DNA of 64,000 nt from Leucocoprinus leucothites. Its lineage: Eukaryota; Basidiomycota; Agaricomycetes; Agaricales; Agaricaceae. Made by a program: the position numbers and the translations under genes. This document shows, in pieces, positions 23,177-35,200 of this stretch (the stretch's first letter is position 1; every line of letters begins with the position of its first letter). The stretch spans positions 1,364,001 through 1,428,000 of the forward strand of contig JAACJO010000008.1 in NCBI GenBank assembly GCA_013368445.1. Direction: 5' to 3'. The notes under the pieces are model-generated. The model was not told where the DNA came from. It did not search any database and saw only the letters and a list, made by a program, of their open reading frames with translations.

Positions 23177-24448
23177 ATGTTCGACTTCTTGAAAACCAAT
23201 CGCCCATCCAAACGAGACCGGCCTCCTGAGCCTTATGCACAACGCGACGCGCCTCAAAAGCGCATGCGTCCGCTTTCCAAAGTCTTTACTCCAAACATCA
23301 CCAACCGATTCAGCAAGGCCTTTACCTCTCGCGAGCGCGACCGTGGTCCAGCGCCTGACCCCGAACTTGAGAAACTCCGGAGTGACGTAGAGCAAGCACG
23401 CACAAATGAGCGGACGTTGTTCGAGAATGTTAAAGGACTGGATACAGATATTGAAAAGGTGCAGCAAAGGCTCAATGAGAGAGTCAACCGGCGAGAGGAG
23501 CTAGAACGGGTCACAAAGGAGCTAGCTGTCGCCCAGAGATTCCTCTCCACGGCCGACAGTCTATCTCAGGCTGAGGTCGTTAGAGCTTTGGAAGCTCTGA
23601 ACGAGGAAATCTTTCAGCTAACATCCATCATTGCCGACAAGGTGCAGGTCACGGAGAGGCACCTACAGGAAGGCGACCGGCTGGATATGTTTCGGAGTCG
23701 GGTACTCTCCGTTGGGGCCTTGGGTGCATTTCTGGAGGTAGTCGAGCCCAAGCACCTTGAGGACTCGCTAGGAATCCAGATTGGATGGCAAGCAATGTTG
23801 GTACAATGGTGCTGCACGGTCATCCAAGCTTGGGTTGTGGGAGTGGACGAGCTCTCCAGGGACCTAAACGATATGTACGCAAGCGTTATTTCTCAAAGTA
23901 AGAGAATGTAAATTTCACATTGTACTCAGGTTGAGCTGACTCCTCTATAAGACGACAAGGCTGTCGCTGGTCGCTGGCGAGCCCTCTGCTATGGTGGTTC
24001 TAGTGACGTCTCCTCGGAAGCGCGCGGCAAATTACCTGAGAATGTTGTCCGTGCACTAGTTGCGCTGCCAGTGCTATGCGGATACATATCCTCTCGGGAA
24101 ATTCACACAGACCTTGCGAAAGAGTTCGAACAACGCATCGGGCCTCTGCTCGATAAATGCCTTAAATTCCGAAAAATGATTGGGGAAGGAATCACGTCCA
24201 CTGACATAAGACCCTACTTTGTGGCTTCTGGGCAGTCGTACGACCCATCAATTGCGGAACTAGAATACGAGGATGATGGAGATGACACAGGGAAGGAAAA
24301 GCAGGGTATCATCGCCTGCTCTCTGGGAATGGGACTGTATTGTACTCGCACATCTCGCGGTGATGACGGTAGATTTGTAGAAAGCAGAGAGCCAATACTG
24401 AAGCCGAAGGTGATTCTTCAGGAGACTCTCAGAGAGATTATTGCTTGA
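23177..24448 (+). CDS. Coiled-coil family protein, array member 3 (405 aa)
   Basis: Third member, closest to member 2. Exons 23177-23897 and 23952-24448, again a phase-1 intron just before the motif NDKAVAGRWR. Order of parts: basic disordered N-terminus starting MFDFLKTNRPSKRDR, coiled coil (about residues 60-120), the shared block AQRFLSTADSLSQAEVVRA with LEALNEEIFQLTSIIADK, a helical segment IQIGWQAMLVQWCCTVIQAW, the post-intron motif, LPVLCGYISSREIHTDLAKE, and the ending LKPKVILQETLREIIA. An acidic loop (ELEYEDDGDD) lies before the last conserved part, as in member 2 (DLDYEDAKED). No catalytic motif is visible. The gene is intact. A scaffold or interaction role is the plainest guess from the coiled coil, but it is only a guess. 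Confidence 0.8.
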
Positions 24449-26165
24449 CTGTCAATATCCAATGCATCCTTATGCTCGACGATTCTGTCTGAACCATGCG
24501 TACCATTCGGCCTCCTTGAAAATCGGCCCCTCAAGCGCCCGTCAAATGTGATATAATCAAAGCCAAGTTGATGTGATCTTTTACTTCTTGGTTTGTAATG
24601 AACCACCAATGCGGAAGGGAAAGGGACGCTGGTCCCTCGACCTCCCCCCTTTCTTCTCTTGGTATCTAGAGCTCGAGCTGCATCGGACCGTTTACTTCGT
24701 TTGGCTCAGTGACCCTTCCATGTCCCCGCAGGATGACGAATGATGGAAATCACAGGAAGCTATATCCGAGCATCAAACTGGAGTGATGACGGAAGTTATT
24801 TCAACACATCACCAGCCGCTACTGCCTCGAGGCTGGGTACTAGAACCGACCCTCGCGCGCGCGCGTTACACATGCATTGAATCTCAAACGCGGGCGGAAA
24901 AAACGTTGAGGGTACATAGGCGTTGTGGCAATTTTTTCCTCCCGACAACACGCACTTGCCTCGTGCAGGAAGGCAAGGCAGCCTAATCTGGAAGTTTTGA
25001 CGTCACAACATGGCAACAGCCTCTCCAGTATGCAAGTAACATTTACTAACAGTGCCGAGACAGCTGACAATAGGTTTCTGACCAAATTCAATTTGGTCGT
25101 TTCTTGGTGTGTTGTCAGGAACGAAAAACGACAAGCAAGTGATAAGTTAGGAACAAGCATCAGCATTACAAGTTCGCGCGCCCATCTCGATTAAACAGAA
25201 GGCAATTTAATTTCGACCGAATGCCCTGGAGAACGGAATTTAAATCCTTTACCCACTGACGGCTCTCCGGGCCCTCGGCCTCAACAGCCTCAACTCATTT
25301 CAGTATCACCCTCTCTAGGCTGTCGCGTGCATTGGGTGCGTGCCATCTACATCGTTTCATATTACTCACTTATTACTCCCCTCAGGTACACGTTTTCTAT
25401 TTGCATTAACTCGACTCGGAGCAGGCTCTAGAATATCAGACCTCGACCCCCCATTCCATTCCACTCCCTCTTTCGAAGATAATCACTGGCACTGTGTTAC
25501 AGCCAACGACCTTCCTCGGCATCGCTGGGTCTTCTCGTGTGGCGCCTCGCCCATCTCTCTCCATATCACGGCTCCCTGCATTGAATTCACGCTTCCAAGT
25601 CCTTGCTCTCCATTAGCGCGCTAACGCTATTAAGCGCTTGTTCCGCGCATGGGTCGGAGGCTCGACAAAGCTTGGTAAGATCTCCTTCAGCTCTTCACAG
25701 TGATTACATTTAGCATGACGCATGCAAAACAGACCACTCGAAACAAAAAGCCCCGGCTCCAGGTATCACCCCACGCACAAAGGCAAAGTACATCAGACAC
25801 GGAGTGCATTCATCCTTCAGGACTTAAAACACCGCGACTACGCCACGCCTTTCACGTTCAGAAAACACTTTATGCCGCAGCCTCTCGGGAATCTTGCACC
25901 ATTCACTGCCTTTCTCCCTTTCAAACTTTTATCTCATTCTACGACTTCTACCACGATAACTACCACGACAGCGAATAGGTGGACTTTGTTTGCTATTGGA
26001 GGAACAGCTATTGCTGTTATCGCTTTTGGTGGATCTGCGCCCATTTGGCCCGAGTGCGTTTACTCTGGTTCAAGTTCATACTCAAGGGAAGACTTACGAT
26101 CGCTGCCCAAGAGAAGGTCGACACCCAGCTCGAATTTGATTTCGGAAACACAGACGGACCCGAAT
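24449..26165. other. Long spacer before array member 4, with an open in-frame extension
   Basis: 24449-25721 shows no supported gene; it contains an alternating CG run near 24857-24867 and scattered short frames. From 25722 to 26165 the frame of member 4 is open with an ATG at 25722; it would add 148 residues including a Thr-rich stretch and a possible membrane helix (WTLFAIGGTAIAVIAFGGSA). None of the other members has such an extension. Confidence 0.35.
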
Positions 26166-27448
26166 ATGTTCTCGATATTGTCGTATCTAGCAGAAAAAAT
26201 CAGCAGCTTGATTCCTTGGAGGTCAGCTGCGTCGGCGCTGAACAATACGGGTGGTAATCGGAGACAGGAAATCGAGGGAACGGAGCTCGGAGAACGGGCC
26301 GGGAGCGGGAAGGAGGCTGCGAATGAAGATGAGGTCAAAAGACTGAAAAAACTACTGGAGGAGGTGAGCGCGAGTGGGGAGGAAAGCTCAAAGGCTTTAG
26401 AGGAAGTCAAGACATTGCGAGGCGAGATTGAGCGGTTGAAAGGAGAGCTAGAGAGAACGAAATCGGAGGCTAATAAAGGAGAGGCCGATGTCGGGAGAGT
26501 CGACCCATACTCTGTGACGCAGGATGGCGCTTCTGAAGCCGAAGTAATTTCGCTCCTCGAGGCGCTTAACACGGAAATCATGGAGGTAGCACAGGCAGTA
26601 GTGCGAGCCTTTGCTAACAGCAGTAGACCGGTTCCACAGCCACCTTCTGAAGAGTTGTCAGAAGAGCTGAAGGAAGCAGTTATCGGAGCCACCGAAATCC
26701 TTGGGCTGGGCACGGTGGAGTTGCTGCAAGCGCCTCAGCACCGGGGATTGAGTGGGGATGAGGATACAGTGAGGATGGCGCTAAAAGCGAGTATGGCGGC
26801 ATATGTGCACTGGATCATTTCATCCTGGTATTTCGAGAACCCGGAAGACGAGCACTTGTTGAGCGAGATATACGCGCGGGTACGAGAGACCGGTGAGTAA
26901 CCTTGTGGAGAATATTGCTGAATATCTGCTGATGGGAACATTTTTCTATCCAACCGATAGAGGATCAAACGGTATCAGGTCGTTGGCGAGCGCTTACCCG
27001 AGTACACCTCCAAAGGATGCTCGCTGAAGAACCAGATCTAACGATCTACATGGTTGATGCTTTCGTCAATATCATCCTCACCGCGGGATGGCACAACAAC
27101 GCTGCGGCACTGCAGGAATATCTAATCGAGACATTTGGCCATATGATCGGAAGTGTATTGGAGAAGGCGAAGAAGTTGAACAAGGTGATCGGAGAAGAGA
27201 TAGTCAAGTGCGACCTGGAGGCCCTATACATAGCGCCAGATGTGTTATTCAACGAGATGACCATGGAGGCTACCGGCCACGAGGGCGACCAGGTGGAAGG
27301 CCTGAGCGAAAGGCGGGTGCTCTGCACGACGAAACTGGGTTTGGTGAAGGCAGAGAAGAGATCGGGTAAGGTTGGAGAGTGGGAGGAAGCAGTGCTGTTG
27401 AAGCCTAGTGTTGTCTTGCAATCCAGCATGGTGGTTGACAGTGAATGA
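26166..27448 (+). CDS. Coiled-coil family protein, array member 4 (404 aa, possibly 552)
   Basis: Most distant of members 2-4 but clearly the same family. Exons 26166-26892 and 26961-27448 with the phase-1 intron in the same place, followed by EDQTVSGRWRALT. Before it are a Lys/Glu-rich coiled coil (about residues 45-115, DEVKRLKKLLEEVSASGEE), the block SEAEVISLLEALNTEI that matches SQAEVVRALEALNEEI, and the helical segment YVHWIISSWYFENPEDEHLL. The end GEWEEAVLLKPSVVLQSSM matches the terminal motif of the other members. Start: ATG 26166 gives 404 residues, close to 405 and 426 in members 3 and 2, and an N-terminus of similar style (MFSILSYLAEK). The upstream ATG at 25722 is in frame and would make a 552-residue protein with a putative membrane anchor. 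Function unknown. Confidence 0.75.
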
Positions 27449-28640
27449 TTTCGGGAACTGCCTCGAGCCAAGCTGCTCTTCGGTTCCAACCTCTGCGATT
27501 GTTGTATTCCTAGCTTGTCGAGGTCTCTTTGTCGCTTTTGTCGTTTTTTATTTTTTGCTCTGTGCTCAGTCTTTGTAGTTCATCCAGCATTTCCTTAATG
27601 TACTAGGCAACATTCCTCTATTATAAAGTTAGTTAATGCATTCATTCTTGTTGCAGATCTTATGGATAAATACCGTCACCCTTCAAGTCTCAACGTCAGG
27701 AGTTGAAGTACAATCGAACAGTGGAGAACGCCTAGGGAATAGCCTGCTGTAATCCATAAAAGCTTCGTATGGGGGTAAAATGCACGAGTAAGTACCCCCG
27801 CATGTTCAGAGAAAATCGTCAAGGGAGCACGGAAGAACACTGGAAATAACCATCAGGAGCCAGAAAATAGCAGCCGCATTCTGCCGAGAGTTCCTATCTT
27901 TGGACCTTGCCCGGATCAGTCTTTATACATAGTTCAAAATCCGAACAAATCAGGATCTGTTAGAATCCTGATTTCGACACCAAAACTTTGTGTTCTGTGC
28001 TTCAATACCTCAAAGATTGGTCTGAAGCTCTGCCTGTCCAAAGTGATTCAGATTTCAACAATCTGGGGCGCACGAAACGGCTCAAAACCGACTTCAATGA
28101 CAATTCCATGGCTTCGAAACCCTCGATCAGTCTTTGGTTCCCGCTATTACCGTACTACCATGACTGAGCTCAGATCTCGATGCTCCCAAACTTCATCTCG
28201 GCGCTCTTACTGGATTCTAAAAGCGGTCGGACGAGTTTTCTGTATCTGAGTCTAAGTCACTGATTCAATTACTTTATTTTTGGTATGTGGAATGTTGTCA
28301 GCATTCAGTGTATCCCGCGTTCACTGCTTATAACATGCGTAAGCCTCACGAGAGGTGGAACGCAAAAGGATCACATGTCACACCGAGTCAAAAACTATGT
28401 CGAAGTAGCGGACAGGAACAGTGACTGATGTGACTGCCCAACCATCCGACCTCCAAGCCAAGCCGAACACTGAGAACAAGGGTAGGGGCAGCATCAAGAT
28501 AAGTTGCTGATTTTCCTGCTATTATTTTAGCGCGCTCAGATCATGTAGGGGTTGACAAGGGCTATGCCTAGCTATGCACGCAAGCGGAAAGTAGTGCGCC
28601 CACTTTTAGACGTTTTCTACTAAAGGGTTTAATCTTTGTT
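27449..28640. other. Intergenic with a perfect inverted repeat
   Basis: About 1.2 kb without a supported gene. A perfect 10-base inverted repeat (AAATCAGGAT / ATCCTGATTT, 27947-27956 and 27965-27974) with an 8-base loop is present, roughly 500 bases after member 4. The rest shows nothing recognisable. Confidence 0.4.
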
Positions 28641-30072
28641 ATGAATCAAATTCCTTGGAAACATGCTAGCCGTAAGGCTTCCGCCCTGTACTTCCTTTTT
28701 CAAAACCATGCTGGTATGCTTCCTGCCATTTTCTCCAGTCCTCGGTATCGCAAAAGACGTCTCTATACCTTGACTTTTTTTCTCGTCCTCTACCTCGTGT
28801 GCACAGAAACTGCCCTCTTCGGCTATGATCAGTCCTTTAATTCACCACCGCTCCCTTCAAATCCGTCGCCGCTCGGCGCTAACGCGAGCGCTGCCTTAGA
28901 CAGAGAGCCCAGAATATTACTGGTATCTATGTATCTTCCACTTGAAAAATCAAAGCATTCGCAAGGCGACTACTCCTACTGGCAATCCAAGTTCCTCGGA
29001 TCCATCACTACACCCGTTTACTTCTATACAACGCCCTCTCTCGAACCGGGAGTTCTCTCCAGTCGCGGCTCTCTTCCTATACACGTCAACACCTCCTTCA
29101 CATCAGCTTTCGAAGTACCACCACTTCAAGGACTTCAAGACAGGTACAGAAAGATGCAAAAACTCGATCGAGAAACATGGGGACACAACGCAGACTTGTA
29201 CGCAGTTTGGAATGCCAAACTTTGGCTGCTTGACAACGCCGTACAGCAGCTCAAGCGAGAAGGAGAGGAGTATGATTATGTTTTTTGGAACGACGCGGGA
29301 AGTTTTAGATGGGATCATCCTTATACGAGATGGCCCGATCCAAAGCGCGTTGACGAGGTGTGGCAGGCTGGTCTTGAGCAGGCGAGAGCAGCTGGAAATA
29401 TGACTGCAAGAAAGGAGGACATATTATTCTTTCCATTGACAGGGACATATGATTGGCTTAGGAGATATTGGCGAGAGGATGATGGTCCCGTCGATGCCGA
29501 AATCAGCGAAGGTGCGTACGTTTTCCTATAGTGTGACACGGTACAATTTAGCTCAGAATATTGTTTACACCTCTGTCAATCTTTACATGCTTGACATATA
29601 CTGTCTATCAGGCTCCTTCTTCGGCGGATCTCCGGAAACAATGTCCTGGTGGACAAAAGTCTTTTATGCCTACCACGACTACTGGCTCCAAAGAGGCCTC
29701 TTTGTGGGCAAGGATCAAACAATCTTCAACTCTCTTTTCCTCCTATTCCCTTCCCGTGTCATCGGCGTTTGGATCTCAGACCCAGCGACGAACATCGGCC
29801 TCCCGCCTCGCTTTGATACTGGGCCGCTGGGCGCGTGTGGCAATCCGTGGCATTATTATCAGTACTTCCTAGCATCGCAAGAAGAACAGCGAGTTATGCG
29901 ACAGAGGTGGATGACAGATCTTGAAGCTCGTGTTGAGTGGCCTTGGAAAGGTTGGAAATGGTGGTTAAAACGGCAAGAGTGTAGGGTAACACGAGTTGTG
30001 TGGGTGCAGGATATGGTTAATGATGCATTTGGGAAAGGCTGGGGGGTGAGGAAGACACTCCAGATCCCATAA
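28641..30072 (+). CDS. Type II membrane protein, HtrL/glycosyltransferase-like (443 aa)
   Basis: Two exons, 28641-29511 and 29612-30072, joined in phase 1 by a 100-base intron (SE-GSFFGGSP at the junction). A short cytosolic N-terminus with basic residues (SPRYRKRRLY) precedes one hydrophobic anchor (LTFFLVLYLVCTETALF, about residues 44-60), then a luminal domain, the layout of Golgi enzymes. The domain has WNAKLWLLDNA, YVFWNDAGSFRWDHPYTRWP, FFPLTGTYDW, GSFFGGSPETMSWW and DQTIFNSLFLLFP. This pattern of a Trp-rich acceptor-like domain with an acidic WNDAG motif resembles the HtrL/YibB-type proteins and nucleotide-sugar transferases; I recognise it only at that level. A later ATG at 28710 is possible but also keeps the anchor. 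N-glycosylation sequons are present (NAS, NTS, NMT). Substrate unknown. Confidence 0.65.
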
Positions 30073-32263
30073 TAGTTGAGTTGTGCGTTGTATACTGTGC
30101 TTGCTCTATGAATCTTCACGTGTACGATTTAACTGCAGTCAATATCTTAGTATTATTGTTTATATGTGTTCTGACTCCGCATCTCGCAACATATACAGTC
30201 CTCTTGGTATTCAACTTCTTCAAGTTCAGGCCCTTTGTTTTTTGGAACGTTCCCCAGTTAAATCTCAGATTCACTGAGAAACCACGCTTACACTGCTGCA
30301 TACCACATGACTGCATCGAGAAAACCACGCATCGAGAGTCGAGGGTTAACTCTAGCAACAAATAGCATGCAGAACCTATCCAATCACTCCAGGCGTCGAT
30401 GTACCTCTCAAAATTGTTGGATCAGTCACGATTCAGGCTCACGGTATATACATACTTCACCGTGGTCTCTTCCTCCTGAAAAAACGGGGAGATCCGTAGT
30501 ACTGGGTTACATGCTAGGCTCATTTGTCGAGAGATGAGCAGCTCAGTCTCTTCTTGGTTTATTCAGCATCTGATCGACGGATTGTCAGTAAATTTTGTGC
30601 TTATTGCCCAGCCGCACCAAATTATTCGTGTTTCGAATCTGGTTATGATAAATATTTTATTACTGGTGAAGCTCAGTCAGGTCGAGAAATTGACGGCTGA
30701 GAATTTGAAATTGCTGCCGTGCCAGCAGTCGTGTTTCTCGTCAGCAGAAACTGTTCGCCAAGCAAAGTGGAGGTGTCATGGGATTCAAATTTGCTTATTA
30801 CCACCACCATAGACCACCACCGCTCCGCTTTAGATTGCAGGAGTAGAATGATTTTCAGCCCTGCTCCACTGGAATTGCAGCAGGTGGACCTGGATCCAAG
30901 ACACTTTACCGCGTCTACGAGTGCCTTTTGTATTGCTACAGTAGGATAAATGATCAGGAGCTAGACAAGGGTAATTTGGCTCCCAGCTTTTAGAAGGTGG
31001 AGTGTTGTGAGTGCTATAATTGTGAGATACTTATTGGCCTTATGGTATCAGGATCTCGTGGGATAAGAATCTCGGCCAAGATGCTTCGGCCGGAAGGGAT
31101 GTAAAGATCCGGTCATCGTCAGAATGGTACATCAAGGGTGAATTTATAGAGTTCGAAGATCATCAGAAATGAAAACATGACGGAGAACTCGGAAAGCACA
31201 CCCCGACATAGGGTGGGTAGCCGCGGCTAAGGGAGCCAATTTCGGCAGGGTGAGGAATGAAGAGAGAATATAGTCGCCTGGAGGTGTCAGTGGAAGCTTG
31301 AGTATGTAGTACTATATCGATTTTTTTTTTGGGTGCGACAACCGTGTGTCCAGGATCTTCGGCTGCGGGCGAAGTTGGCGGGAGTAAGTGTTTGTCGTCT
31401 ACCCGTGAGTAGGTAGGCGTTTATATCCCAAACGAAGAACTCCGAACCTTCGGCTTCGTTGCCAGGAGTAGGAAAATGTCGTATTCTTGTCTCGTAATGT
31501 CGTCAAGCCAGAGGGGTTCTCTTGTCAGATAAACTCTGAAAAGCGCTAACTGGTCTTGGGTGGGCTTTAGGTCCCAGGCTTGTTCGGTTCCCATTTATCC
31601 CCTGGATTGATAGATGTGATGAGAGGTGCCGACATGTATGTCGTGGCGCATGTTTGTGGCAGGAAGGATTGAGTAGGTTGGAGAACAGTGCTGGGTACCA
31701 TCATCACCACAGTGTTAGTCCGTTCATTAATACTATGATGACCCCTTTTCAAGTACTGTGCGAGAAGAGCCAGAATTGTCAAGTCGTTCATAATTCTTGT
31801 TGATATTTTTAGTCGTGCCAGAAATTTGTTTTAGGGTGGAAATTACACGTCAAAGAGATTCCAGAGAGTCTGCTGATGGCTGTAATAGGAATTTGCAAGA
31901 TGTCCTTTGGATATGGGATGAATTATGGCTTCTAGTCTTGCTGTCAATCACCAGGATAGACAACTGAACCAGATGGGGATGTAGTGATAGCCCGCACATT
32001 GATATCGAGAGCTAAGAATGCAGATTGTGTGGGAGCGCGTGCCATGACGTGGGGAAGTGTTGGCCACGATCGTACGAGGAGAGATCAGAAATTAGAATTC
32101 AGGATGTAATTTACGCCAAACAACCCTTCCTTTGTTGATCCCTTCCTCTTCTTCCTGCCATCTCCACAAAATCCTCCTCCTCGTCGTTCCGCGCAACGAG
32201 CTCGCAAATTATTTGCATAGATAGTTCCACAATATCCGCGCTGGGTTCGGGTTCACTGACAAC
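30073..32263. other. Long intergenic region
   Basis: 2.2 kb with no supported gene or RNA. A T run lies at about 31321-31331. A pyrimidine-rich stretch (about 32120-32190) just before the RhoGAP start codon looks like its core promoter region. I see no transposon remnant. Confidence 0.45.
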
Positions 32264-35200
32264 ATGAACCGGCGCAAGGGGGTACCCTCGCCCAGCGCAC
32301 TCGCACCTCCAGCAGACACTCTGGCACCAAGTACCCCTTCCTCACCAGGCTTGTCGTCGCGCTCTGCGTCCCCCTCGTCTGGTCTCGCCCAATTCCTGGC
32401 AAAACCGAAATCGTGGTTCATACGTTCGGCGTCCGCATCAAAAGTTCCTACTTCAACGGGTGCTACTATTGGAGGGAGCGAGGCAAGGACGAGTAATGTT
32501 GGGAGTGGAGGAGCAAGGAAACACAAAATATCGAGGCCGACGGACCCGCGGCCAATTCTAGAAGGTTATGGTGTGAGCGGGAGTCGGTGAGTCTTTTTTT
32601 ACTTCGCTCATTGAAGCCTTTCAGAATTGAAAAAAATATCATTCGTTCAAACAGATCCGTACTTGATCTATCTCAGCCTCACCAAGGTTCTTTAGACTAT
32701 GTTCACCATTCTCCAAGTGTTCCAGTAAGCCCTACTGGCGCACATCCCTTAGGGGGTCCGAATGCTTCTTCACCCCTCGGCGACCTACGCTCACTATCGC
32801 GTAAAGCATGGTCACGTTCTGCAGATGATTTAAACCAAGTGCCCTCTTCACCTATCAGTACCATGTCGTTTCAAGACAGGATCGCAGAATATAGAGGAAG
32901 AAGTGGGAGCAACGCCAGCGCGTTAATTCCTCCTAGCCCGTCTTCGCCAAACGTCAATCATGTCGCGCGGCATCCCTTCCCCAGCTACAAGGCCCAACAA
33001 CCTGAAGGGGGATCGGAAAATATGCCTATTTTGGTTCCCCCAGGGAGAAGTGCGACACTACCTACTGTGTCGATCTCAGTGTCTCCGCCTGGGTCAACTC
33101 CCATCAATATTAATTCCGATTCCAATAATTCGAATATCACGTCCACGAATGTTCTTAGTTCAAGTCCATCGCAGATACAATCTCAGACTCAAGCAGCACA
33201 ACCTCCTCCGCTACAATCGCAATCGACGACGCAACAGGCAAAACCATCTCATGTGCATACACGTTCACATTCTTTCACGCCCAAACTGCCGTCTAAGTTA
33301 TCCAACCCTAAACTGGTTCTGAGCCCCAAGCGAAAAGGGTCAGGCTCTAACGAACGTGACATAGACTCTCAGTATCAGCAATTGCAACAACGAGCAGGGC
33401 AAGAAATCTTGTATGATTCACGGCAGCATGGACACGGAACTGGACAGCAGACAATGACACCCACACGAGCAGGGTTCGCTTTTCCATTTGTCGCCGGATC
33501 GGGAAACCATCGTGACGCGAATCAGGGTGGTGGGTTCACTGCCCAACACCCGAATAGGATGACTATGCTCCTCGCTCCACCGACCATCGTCGAGCCCAAA
33601 TCTAAGAGCCTGTCTCTCCCGAACGAGGATGAGAATTCCTCTTCGTCAAAGTCGAGCGCCCGACGTGCTTCCCAAATTGTCTACCACTCCGGGTTTATCA
33701 ATCGGCTAGCCGACTCGTCTTATAGTTCACCTTTCCACCATCATAGTCATGCCTATTTTACTCGTGGCGACGCGTTAGCTAAAGGGTGGAAGTCATATAA
33801 AATGGAGCTGAAAGGAACGAAACTGTTCTTCTACAAACCGCCGAGTGACAGAAGCGCTGGTATCAAAGAGCTGTTCCCAACTGGTCTCGTGCCACCCAGC
33901 TTAGAAGACGATGCTGACGACGGTGAGGGTTTCGGGGAGGGTAGAGAGAAAGACCTTCCAGACCCTCCAGATCCATTCGCTGTTTCATTTGTGCTTGGCG
34001 CCAGTCAAGGAAAGGGAAAGGCGAGGGATGGAGGTATGAGTGAAGTTGGTGGAGGGGCTTTGAGCGGGAGGAGGAGGAGGGCATTCTGGGGAAGGATAGT
34101 GCATCCTGACCTCGTACGAGACATTCAGAACGGAAAATTGGAGAAGGGGACGTTTGAAGCGTTGACTCATGAAGCTGTCTTTGCCACGACGTTCTTGTCG
34201 TGCGAATCTTCCACCCCGAATCACTCTGAGACTACTCAACCAAAGTCAAAGGAGGACGAAGAGAGAGCACTTGCCTCGTGGAGGTTATTTGCATCATCTG
34301 TGTTACTCTCTCTCCCAAGTATTGTCGGGCGACCGACGTTCGAGTCTGAGTTTATGCGATGTTGTGCCTACCTCATATCCGGAGCAGATGAAGAGAGTGG
34401 AGAAAAGGAGAGGGAGAAAGGAAGGGTGGTGTGGCTGGTGAGAGAGTACCTGGGTTATACTGGAAAACTGGAGAACGAAGGAGAATGGGAAGGATGGGTG
34501 AAGGAAAACTTGGGTTGTGAGCTTGGTAAACTCAAACGGGGAGAAGGGCTAGAATCGGGGAGGACAGCGGACATGGGATCACCTAACCTGAACACATTTT
34601 CACCGAGGCCAGACGTGACGAATGGGAAATTTGTATCCCTCATGGAGGCTCTACAGCTCGGCACAGAATGTACAACACCAGCTGGGACACTGAGTAAAGC
34701 CATGTCGACCGTTTCTTCGACTACGTCCGCATCGACGAAGACAAAACAAAGTCTGGATTTACGGACGTTTGAACATCAACTCCCACCGCTACCTCCTTCA
34801 CCTTCAGTGTCGCACCCTCAGCAATCTCAACAGCATCTGCCTCCAACTCCAGTCCGTCAAAACACTTACCCGAGTAGAATTCCGTGGTTACAGCTGCAAG
34901 GCGAAGGTTTCTCGAGAGAGATCTTATTGATGCTTGATCCTCATTTCGTGGCCCGAAGTTTGACGCTATATCATCGGAGTGTGGTTGACCATGTGCCGGA
35001 CGAGTTAACGAGCGAGTATCTTCTCCCGTCGGGCGAGTCAGGCTCTTCGGGCGAGGGCTCAGCCGGCGAGGTTACAGAGGAGCTAGATCCGGTGTTTGGA
35101 AGTGATGAGAAACCACATTGGCTGACGAAACTTATTTTGCTGCAAATTCTCGGCGCTGATACCTCGTCCTCATCTCATCATCACCATACTTTGCAGTCGC

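Noticed and set aside
24857..24867. Alternating CG run as a regulatory or CpG element
   Set aside because: Only about 11 bases long and isolated; no support for function.
26060..26713. Minus-strand 217-codon frame opposite array member 4
   Set aside because: Ser/Leu-rich mirror of a Glu/Lys-rich coiled-coil exon, a common artefact.
30073..32263. Transposon remnant in the 2.2-kb gap
   Set aside because: No terminal repeats, target-site duplication or transposase-like or reverse-transcriptase-like translation was seen.
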